In this document: positions 54,674-64,000 of the stretch, piece by piece
Position numbering within the stretch: the stretch's first letter is position 1
How the letters are laid out: every line of letters starts with the position of its first letter
NCBI GenBank assembly: GCA_000720375.1
Contig: JOAA01000001.1
Location: 596,907 to 660,906 of the forward strand
Reading direction: 5' to 3'
DNA from: Rhodococcus rhodnii
Lineage (GTDB): Bacteria; Actinomycetota; Actinomycetes; Mycobacteriales; Pseudonocardiaceae
DNA: 64,000 bases
The notes under the pieces: generated by a model
Databases searched by the model: none
What the model saw: the letters and a program-made list of their open reading frames with translations, nothing else
Told to the model about the DNA's origin: nothing
Made by a program: the position numbers and the translations under genes

Positions 54674-54687
54674 ACCAAGCGATTGTT
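54674..54687. promoter_or_regulatory. KstR2-type box, displaced acyl-CoA dehydrogenase
   Basis: ACCAAGCGATTGTT matches AnCAAGnnCTTGnT except for one base (A for C in the right half). It lies 15 bp upstream of the ATG at 54703. Confidence 0.7.
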
Positions 54688-54702
54688 TGGTTTGATGAGC
54701 GT

Positions 54703-55614
54703 ATGCTGAGCGCGGAACACGAGGATCTGAGAGACGCCGTGCGAGCAATGCTCAGCCGTGGCAACGCCTCGTGGTCTGGCCTGTGCCAACAGATCGGCGT
54801 CGCCGGGCTTGCCGTACCGGAGGAGTACGGCGGGGCGGGCGCGACATTGCTCGAAGCCCATGTCGTGCTTGAGGAAACCGGGCGCGTACTGGCACCTGTC
54901 CCAATGCTGTCGGCCACAATGGCTGCTCATGCCCTTCTGCTCAGTGGTGACAAGGCCGCGTGCGCGGATCTGCTGCCAGGGATCGTGGAAGGAACCACTA
55001 TCGCGACCGTGGTGTGGGCGGATTCGCTTGCTGAAACGGTTCGGTACGTCCTTGACGGCGATACAGCCGATGTGCTGGTCGTCTCAACACCCGACGGTCT
55101 TTTTCTCGGCGATTCCACGCATCGCGTGCATACGCCCACGATGGACGAAAGCAGGCGACTGGCGACCGTGCACCTTTCGGGCGGAACGCGAATCGGACCG
55201 CCCGCGCCGCGGTTGCGTGACATCGCGTTGGTCGCGCAGACCGCCGAACAAGTCGGGGCCGCGCAACAATGCCTGGACATGACCGTGGAATACACCAAAA
55301 CCCGAGTGCAATTCGGCCGTCCGATCGGGAGTTTCCAGGCGTTGAAACACCGGATGGCGGATATGCACGTACTCGTCGAGACCGCGCGGTCGATCTCGTA
55401 CGCGGCCGTCGAGAACCTCGACCTCGCGGCGGCCGCCGCGGTCAGCTGCGGCGAGACACTGTCCTTTGTGGCCGGTGAGATGATCCAGCTGCACGGCGGG
55501 ATCGCGATCACCTGGGAGCACGACGCGCACCGCTATTTCAAGCGGGCACACAGCAGTGCGCATCTGTTCGGTCAGCCGCACGAGCACGTGGCCAGGATTT
55601 CCCGGGCGATCTAG
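54703..55614 (+). CDS. Displaced short acyl-CoA dehydrogenase (FadE32/33-like)
   Basis: 303 aa, ATG at 54703. N-terminal acyl-CoA dehydrogenase helices (EHEDLRDAVRAMLSRG, GLAVPEEYGGAGATLLEAH), a shrunken middle domain and the C-terminal YTKTRVQFGRPIGSFQALKHRMADMH and LHGGIAITWEHDAHRYFKRAH. Length and form match the short FadE32/FadE33 subunits of the HIP pathway. Its KstR2-type box ties it to the main kstR2 cluster 13 kb away. It probably completes a heteromeric enzyme with FadE31 (inference). Confidence 0.85.
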   Translation: MLSAEHEDLRDAVRAMLSRGNASWSGLCQQIGVAGLAVPEEYGGAGATLLEAHVVLEETGRVLAPVPMLSATMAAHALLLSGDKAACADLLPGIVEGTTIATVVWADSLAETVRYVLDGDTADVLVVSTPDGLFLGDSTHRVHTPTMDESRRLATVHLSGGTRIGPPAPRLRDIALVAQTAEQVGAAQQCLDMTVEYTKTRVQFGRPIGSFQALKHRMADMHVLVETARSISYAAVENLDLAAAAAVSCGETLSFVAGEMIQLHGGIAITWEHDAHRYFKRAHSSAHLFGQPHEHVARISRAI

Positions 55615-55662
55615 GGGCATACACCCTTCCTTGCCGGGACTTGGCCGCGCCAGCCTGGCACG

Positions 55663-56168
55663 ATGAGACGCAGAATCCTGGCTGTGACGGCATTGTTGCT
55701 GCTCAGTCTGACTTCGACCGCGAAGGCCGACCCGCCGTCACCGCCGACTGGCCTCGCCTACCAGGGGCGTGTCGCCCACTGTGCCACCAAGGCAGGCGAA
55801 GGCTTGTTCCACCAGGTGTTCGTGCAGTCCTGCACCATGCAAGGAACGAACGCCAACCAGTACTGGATGCTGTACATGCTGCACGCGCCGGACATCTACC
55901 AGATCCGCAACGACCGTGGTGACGGCACTGGCCGGTGTATGGAGGTCCAGGACGCGTCACAAAAGGATGGCGCGGGCATCCGGGCCGAGCCGTGCGATCC
56001 CAGGAAGTTCAACCAGATGTGGCGCGTGAACGTCTACGAGTGGCAACCTTGGGCCTACGTAGCGGTGCACAGCGGGAAATGCCTTGCCTACAACCCGAGC
56101 GGCACCGTTTGGGCCATCCAATCGACGTGCACGTCCAGCACCCGCTGGGACCCCATCGCTCTGCGGCC

Positions 56169-56172
<4 letters not shown>
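55663..56172 (+). CDS. Secreted ricin-type beta-trefoil protein
   Basis: 169 aa, ATG at 55663. Signal peptide about residues 1-23 (TSTAKAD). The rest is one beta-trefoil with QxW-like repeats (NQYWML, NQMWRV) and paired cysteines (CATKAG, CTMQG, CMEVQD, CDPRK, CLAYN, CTSSTRW). There is no attached enzyme. It probably binds sugars or cell-wall material outside the cell. It ends with a 4-bp overlap on the converging hsaB gene and shows no link to steroid genes. Confidence 0.8.
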
Positions 56173-59669
<3,497 letters not shown>

Positions 59670-59684
59670 CAGCAGCTCCCGAAC

Positions 59685-59698
59685 TGGAACGTGTTCTC
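59685..59698. promoter_or_regulatory. KstR-type box 1, hsaA
   Basis: TGGAACGTGTTCTC fits TnnAACnnGTTnnA except the last base, 15 bp upstream of the hsaA start. Confidence 0.7.
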
Positions 59699-59713
59699 CC
59701 TACCGACCCAGAC

Positions 59714-59727
59714 TAGAACACGTTCCA
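59714..59727. promoter_or_regulatory. KstR-type box 2, hsaA
   Basis: TAGAACACGTTCCA fits the consensus exactly. The two boxes are centred 29 bp apart, nearly three helical turns. Confidence 0.8.
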
Positions 59728-59893
59728 GTTTCTGTCGATGCGCGGGCCCGGTCTCGCGCACTGACAAGGAAAGTAGGCCAGGCTTGCCTAACTGATCATC
59801 CGCTGCGCTAACCCATTCGGGTGGTACCCGCCCGGAAAGAATCATGAGTAGCCTCCGGAGAGATAGTGGCGCCGGTCACAGGGAGGCTCACGG

Positions 59894-60268
59894 ATGCGAC
59901 ACGGCTTGGCACAGTGCCTGACGTGTGGCTCCCGGTGTGCGTACTGCGATCTGCCGGTCTTGCTCACGAGCGAACGCGAGCATCCCGGTTACGGCGTGGT
60001 CGAGCAGGTCAGCGACCTTGGCGGACTGCCAGGGCTGGGCCTGCTGCACTTGTTCTGCCGGGACTCGGCGCGGTCACGCAGCGCGGCCCGGCGTGGGCTT
60101 GTTGTCAGAAGGGCGTATCTCGGACGCGCCACCGAGCGTTATGAAGCGCATCTACCACTGCGGCCTTACGATCGCCTCGGGGTTTGTCCGGGTGACGGGC
60201 AGCGGTGGCGGATTGCGAAGATGCGGTACGCGTGCAAGGCGTGCCGTTACTACACAAGCTCACACTGA
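59894..60268 (+). CDS. Small cysteine-rich (zinc-ribbon-like) hypothetical protein
   Basis: 124 aa, ATG at 59894 with GGGAGG 7 bp upstream. Cysteine pairs CLTCGSRCAYC near the N-terminus and CKACRYY near the C-terminus, plus CRDS and CPGD between, suggest one or two metal sites. There is no known family by eye. It lies 27 bp before the etfD-like gene and on the other side of the KstR boxes from hsaA, so it may be co-transcribed with etfD. The function is unknown. Confidence 0.65.
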   Translation: MRHGLAQCLTCGSRCAYCDLPVLLTSEREHPGYGVVEQVSDLGGLPGLGLLHLFCRDSARSRSAARRGLVVRRAYLGRATERYEAHLPLRPYDRLGVCPGDGQRWRIAKMRYACKACRYYTSSH

Positions 60269-60295
60269 CAGTCCGAATGACAGGGTTGGGTCTAC

Positions 60296-62497
60296 GTGCT
60301 GATCGTTCGTCTGGTTCTTGGTCTGTTGATGACCGTCGTCGGGCTTGGGTTCGCCGTGCAGCGAATCCTGTGGTTGAACAAGCTGATCCGGTCCGGTGAA
60401 CCCGACCACGACCGATCCGACAACCTCGGCAAACGCGTCGCCGCGCACCTCGCGGAGGTCTTCGCCCAGCGCAAGCTGCTGAAGTGGTCCATCCCCGGCC
60501 TGGCGCACCTGTTCACGTTCTGGGGTTTCGTGATCCTGGCGTCGGTGTACCTCGAGGCGTACGGCGCGCTGTTCGACGAGAAGTTCGCGATCCCCTTCAT
60601 CGGCCACTGGTCGGTGCTGGGTTTCCTGCAGGACTTCATCGCGGTGATGGTCGCGGTATCCCTCGTGGTCTTCGCGATCCTGCGGATCAGGCAGTCACCG
60701 GAACGCAAGGAGCGCAAGTCCCGCTTCTACGGCTCGCACACCGGCGGCGCCTGGCTCATCCTCTTCATGATTTTCAACGTCGTCTGGACGATGTTCCTGT
60801 TCCGCGGCGCGTCCGCGGCCGCGGGCAACCTGCCGTACGAGAGCGGCGCGTTCGTCTCGCTCGGCGTCGGCAACCTGCTCGAGCCGCTCGGCCACAGCGC
60901 GAACGAGGTCATCGAGACCATCGGCCTGCTGCTGCACATCGGCGTGATGCTGAGCTTCCTGATCATCGTGCTGCACTCCAAGCACCTGCACATCTTCCTG
61001 GCGCCGATCAACGTCACGGCCAAGCGCCTGCCGGACGGCCTCGGCCCGCTGCTGCCGATGAAGTCGCATGGCAAGCCGATCGACTTCGAGGACCCGGGCG
61101 AGGACGACGTGTTCGGCCGGGGCAAGATCGAGGACTTCACCTGGAAGGGCATGCTGGACTTCGCGACATGCACGGAGTGCGGCCGCTGCCAGTCCCAGTG
61201 CCCGGCGTGGAACACCGGCAAGCCGTTGTCCCCCAAGCTGGTGATCATGGACCTGCGCGACCACATGTTCGCGAAGGCGCCGTACATGATCGGCGGCAAA
61301 CAGGAGCCCGAGGGCGGTGTCGTCGAGAAGGCCGTCGACGAAGGCGAACACCACCACAACGTGCCCGAGGCCGGCTTCCCGCGCGTGCCGGGTGACCAAG
61401 CTGGACGGCCGCTCGTGGGGACCGCGGAACAAGGCGGTGTGATCGATCCCGACGTGCTGTGGTCGTGCACGACCTGCGGCGCGTGCGTCGAACAGTGCCC
61501 GGTCGACATCGAGCACGTCGACCACATCGTCGACATGCGGCGCTACCAGGTGATGATCGAATCGGAGTTCCCGACGGAGCTCGGCACGCTGTTCCGCAAC
61601 CTGGAGACCAAGGGCAACCCCTGGGGCCAGAACAACAACGAGCGGATGGACTGGGCGAAGGGCCTGGACTTCGAGGTGCCGGTGTTCGAGGGCGAACTGG
61701 CGTCCGATGTGGAGTACGTGTACTGGATCGGCTGCGCGGGCGCGTTCGACGACAACGCCCGGCGGACCGTCCGGGCGACCGCGGAGCTGCTGCACCTGGC
61801 CGGCGTGAAATATGTCGTGCTGGGCAAGGAGGAGAGCTGCACCGGCGACCCGGCACGGCGCTCGGGCAACGAGTTCCTCTTCCAGATGATGGCCCAGCAG
61901 ACGGTGGAGATGCTGAACGCCGTCTTCGAGGGCCGCGAGCCACTGCAGCGCAAGATCGTGACGACCTGCCCGCACTGCATGAACACCCTCGGCCGGGAGT
62001 ACCCGCAGCTGGAAGGGCACTACGAGGTCGTGCACCACACACAGCTGCTGAACCGCTTGGTGCAGGCCGGAAAGCTCACGCCGGTCGCGCCTGCCGACCC
62101 GGCTGGGCCTGGCGTGACGTACCACGACCCGTGCTACCTCGGCCGCCACAACAAGGTCTACACGCCGCCGCGTGAGCTGATCGGCGCGGCGGGCGCTTCC
62201 CTCACCGAAATGCCCCGGCACGCTGACCGTTCGCTGTGCTGTGGTGCGGGTGGTGCTCGGATGTGGATGGAAGAACGTATCGGCAAGCGCGTCAACGAGG
62301 AACGTGTCGATGAAGCTCTGACGACCGGCACCGACACTGTCGTCACGGGCTGCCCGTTCTGCCGCGTGATGATCAACGACGGGTTGACCGCGCGGCAAAG
62401 CGAAGGCAAGGGCGAAGGCGTTGCCGTGAAGGACGTTTCGCAGCTCCTGCTGGAATCGGTCAAGCGGTCCGAGAAGAACATCCCCGCGGCGGACTGA
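60296..62497 (+). CDS. etfD: EtfD-like membrane Fe-S oxidoreductase
   Basis: 733 aa, GTG at 60296. About five to six membrane helices lie in residues 1-245 (nitrate-reductase-gamma-like, LLHIGVMLSFLIIVLHSKHLHIF). Two 4Fe-4S motifs follow (CTECGRCQSQCPAW, CTTCGACVEQCPVDIEH), then two CCG domains (WIGCAGAFDD..., HDPCYLGRHN, LCCGAGGARMW). This is the plan of M. tuberculosis Rv0338c (EtfD), which takes electrons from EtfBA during acyl-CoA dehydrogenation of fatty acids and cholesterol (literature recalled). Next to hsaACDB and near five FadE-type genes, it would drain electrons to the quinone pool. etfA and etfB are not in the window. Confidence 0.85.
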   Translation: MLIVRLVLGLLMTVVGLGFAVQRILWLNKLIRSGEPDHDRSDNLGKRVAAHLAEVFAQRKLLKWSIPGLAHLFTFWGFVILASVYLEAYGALFDEKFAIPFIGHWSVLGFLQDFIAVMVAVSLVVFAILRIRQSPERKERKSRFYGSHTGGAWLILFMIFNVVWTMFLFRGASAAAGNLPYESGAFVSLGVGNLLEPLGHSANEVIETIGLLLHIGVMLSFLIIVLHSKHLHIFLAPINVTAKRLPDGLGPLLPMKSHGKPIDFEDPGEDDVFGRGKIEDFTWKGMLDFATCTECGRCQSQCPAWNTGKPLSPKLVIMDLRDHMFAKAPYMIGGKQEPEGGVVEKAVDEGEHHHNVPEAGFPRVPGDQAGRPLVGTAEQGGVIDPDVLWSCTTCGACVEQCPVDIEHVDHIVDMRRYQVMIESEFPTELGTLFRNLETKGNPWGQNNNERMDWAKGLDFEVPVFEGELASDVEYVYWIGCAGAFDDNARRTVRATAELLHLAGVKYVVLGKEESCTGDPARRSGNEFLFQMMAQQTVEMLNAVFEGREPLQRKIVTTCPHCMNTLGREYPQLEGHYEVVHHTQLLNRLVQAGKLTPVAPADPAGPGVTYHDPCYLGRHNKVYTPPRELIGAAGASLTEMPRHADRSLCCGAGGARMWMEERIGKRVNEERVDEALTTGTDTVVTGCPFCRVMINDGLTARQSEGKGEGVAVKDVSQLLLESVKRSEKNIPAAD

Positions 62498-62516
62498 CGT
62501 TCCACCTCCCTCTCCG

Positions 62517-62545
62517 GCGTCCCTGGGGACCCCTCCCGGGGACGC
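62517..62545. terminator. Hairpin after etfD
   Basis: A 7-bp stem (GCGTCCC / GGGACGC) with a 15-nt loop that contains a further GGGG/CCCC run, 20 bp after the etfD stop. Confidence 0.4.
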
Positions 62546-62588
62546 TCCGCGACTGTGTCGTCGCAATGCATGACTGAGGGAGGTCACT

Positions 62589-63419
62589 ATGGGCACGAGC
62601 CGGGGCCAACGGCTGATGCCGACATTGCTGATGACAGCGCTCATGACCCTGTCATTCGTGTCGGTGTCGTCAGCGGAACAGGCATCGAGTAAGACGAACG
62701 CGGTCGCCGACGAGAGTCAGGCAGCGGTCCGGTACGGCTGGGGTACTCCGCTGTCGATCTCCGACGAGTTCGACTACACCGGGCCGGTGAACCCGGTGAA
62801 GTGGGCCGTGCCGAGCGGCGACGAAGGCGGCACGGCCGGATGCTGGCCGGGGCACGGAGGCAACGGCCGACGGTGTGCGAAGAACAGCACGGTGGCCGAC
62901 GGCATCATGACGATGCGCGGCGAGGCCAACGGTGACACCGGGTGGCTGCGGCAGAAGCTGGACCGTCAGTACGGCCGATGGGAGATCCGGTCGCGCTCGC
63001 GCAACGTCGGCACGTCCGGCGAGCTTTACCACGTGCTGCACCTGATCTGGCCGACGTCCGGCAAGCGGCTGCAGGACGGTGAGTACGACTGGGTGGAGTA
63101 CTCCAACCCGGACGCGCAGTGCCTGCAGGCGTTCCTGCACTACCCGAAGAGCCCGTCGGACAAGAAGGAGCGGCGCGAGAGCTGCCCGGTCGACATGACC
63201 CAGTGGCACAACTTCGCGTTCGAGTGGACCTCGGCCGGTCTGGCCGGCTACGTCGACGGCGTGCAGTGGTTCCGCCTGTCCGGCGGCGCCAACGCCGACC
63301 GGGGTGACATCCAGGCGATGCCGTCCGGTCACCTCAACATCCAGCTCGACAACTTCACCGGCGACAGCGGCCTGCGCCCCGCCGTGTTCGAGGTCGACTG
63401 GGTCCGCGTCTACGACTGA
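62589..63419 (+). CDS. Secreted GH16-family glycoside hydrolase
   Basis: 276 aa, ATG at 62589 with GGGAGG upstream. Signal peptide about residues 1-30 (VSVSSAEQ). Beta-jelly-roll with the GH16 catalytic motif ExDxxE as GEYDWVEYSN, and WHNFAFEWTSAGLAGYVDGVQWF of the family. It endo-hydrolyses a beta-glucan-like or galactan-like polysaccharide outside the cell. With the following PL7-type gene it forms a polysaccharide-utilisation pair; no operator was seen. Confidence 0.82.
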   Translation: MGTSRGQRLMPTLLMTALMTLSFVSVSSAEQASSKTNAVADESQAAVRYGWGTPLSISDEFDYTGPVNPVKWAVPSGDEGGTAGCWPGHGGNGRRCAKNSTVADGIMTMRGEANGDTGWLRQKLDRQYGRWEIRSRSRNVGTSGELYHVLHLIWPTSGKRLQDGEYDWVEYSNPDAQCLQAFLHYPKSPSDKKERRESCPVDMTQWHNFAFEWTSAGLAGYVDGVQWFRLSGGANADRGDIQAMPSGHLNIQLDNFTGDSGLRPAVFEVDWVRVYD

Positions 63420-63453
63420 CCCGCGATCACCGGGGAAATGAGAAGCGAGGAGC

Positions 63454-64000
63454 GATGAGAAGACTTTGCCATGCGGTTTTGGCCGCGGTGCTCGCGGCCG
63501 GGATGATGGGTGCTTCCGGCACGGAAGCGGTCGCGGCGGGTTCGCCGCTGGCCATCAAGGCCGTGACGGCCAGCGCCGACGACGGCAACGTCCCGGCCAA
63601 CACCCTCGACAACAACCTGAACACCCGCTGGTCAGCCGAAGGCGACGGGGTGTGGATCCAGTACGACCTCGGCTCGGCGCAGACCGTTGGTTCGGTCTCG
63701 ATCGCCTGGCACAAGGGCGACACCAGACGGGACACCTTCGACGTCCAGCTGTCCGGTGACGGGTCGTCGTGGACGAACGTGCTGACCAGGAAGAGCAGTA
63801 GCGGCACCACGATTCAGCTGCAGAACTACGACTTCCCGGATACTTCCGGCCGCTACGTCCGGATCACGGGCCACGGCAACACGTCCAACAACTGGACCAG
63901 CATCACCGAGGCGACCGTCAACGGGGCGGACGGCGGCGGTGGCGGTACGTGTGACTATCCGGCCGACGTGCTGGATCTGCGGAACTGGTACATCGGGCTG
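63454..64000 (+). CDS. Secreted CBM32-PL7 polysaccharide (alginate) lyase, 3' end outside the window
   Basis: ATG at 63454 with GAGGAG upstream. Signal peptide about residues 1-28 (EAVAAGS), an F5/8 discoidin-like (CBM32) domain at about 30-155 (NLNTRWSAEGDGVWIQYDLGS, GRYVRITGHGN), then a Gly-rich linker and the first residues of a PL7 lyase (CDYPADVLDLRNWYIGL). The reading frame is open at the window edge. It should cleave alginate or a related uronate polymer. Confidence 0.8.

Noticed and set aside
60695..62644. Long minus-strand reading frame (649 codons) opposite etfD
   Set aside because: It is the antisense shadow of a high-GC gene. It is Arg/His/Val-rich with no recognisable motif, while the plus strand encodes clear Fe-S and membrane motifs.

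Overview
The window is high-GC DNA with GTG and TTG starts, 4-base start/stop overlaps and strong G/C bias at third codon positions. This is typical of an actinomycete. The gene families (CYP125, HsaACDB, KstR2, DUF574 methyltransferase, Pls/PosA synthetase) suggest a Pseudonocardiales-type soil bacterium (inference; no rRNA is present).

The backbone is a sterol/steroid catabolic island whose order recalls the Mycobacterium tuberculosis KstR and KstR2 regulons. About 2.2-11.3 kb holds side-chain genes: an NMO-type flavoenzyme, fadD19/echA19, an acyl-CoA synthetase, tandem-DUF35, ltp4, ltp3 and an SDR. About 12.9-15.4 kb holds divergent cyp125/fadA5. About 16.5-21.6 kb holds two SDRs and echA20-ipdA-ipdB-ipdC (rings C/D). 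About 32.7-41.5 kb holds fadA6-kstR2-ipdF-fadE30 diverging from fadD3-echA-fadE31-fadE32/33. About 54.7-59.7 kb holds a stray acyl-CoA dehydrogenase subunit and the hsaACDB operon for rings A/B, and an EtfD-like membrane oxidoreductase follows. KstR-type boxes (TnnAACnnGTTnnA) lie before fadD19/echA19, fadD/DUF35, cyp125/fadA5 and hsaA. KstR2-type boxes (AnCAAGnnCTTGnT) lie before fadE30/fadD3, before the displaced acyl-CoA dehydrogenase and, degenerate, before echA20.

Other material interrupts the island. At 21.5-26.6 kb an M1 peptidase gene is translationally coupled to a Pls/PosA-type synthetase: adenylation domain, carrier domain, six membrane segments and three hexapeptide-rich repeats. 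Its adenylation pocket, read by eye, is DAESIGTVVK, close to lysine codes, so a membrane-bound poly(basic amino acid) synthetase is predicted. At 27-32.7 kb lie a secreted alpha-galactosidase with a LacI-type operator, a secreted M14 carboxypeptidase and a membrane protein. At 41.6-54.6 kb lie an ECF sigma unit, a secreted esterase, a bile-acid:sodium symporter family transporter, a carboxylate locus (FAD/Fe-S dehydrogenase, class V aminotransferase, SLC13-type permease, CoA-transferase, enoyl-CoA hydratase), a DUF574 methyltransferase and a Ser/Thr kinase. The right end carries secreted polysaccharide-active enzymes (GH16, then a CBM32-PL7 gene cut by the window edge).

Structural oddities include three copies of a 44-bp palindrome, two of which bracket a DUF559-type gene; three tandem copies of the 5' end of fadE31, two of them frameshifted remnants; and a 73-bp duplication upstream of the symporter. 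No tRNA, rRNA, CRISPR array or insertion sequence was seen.
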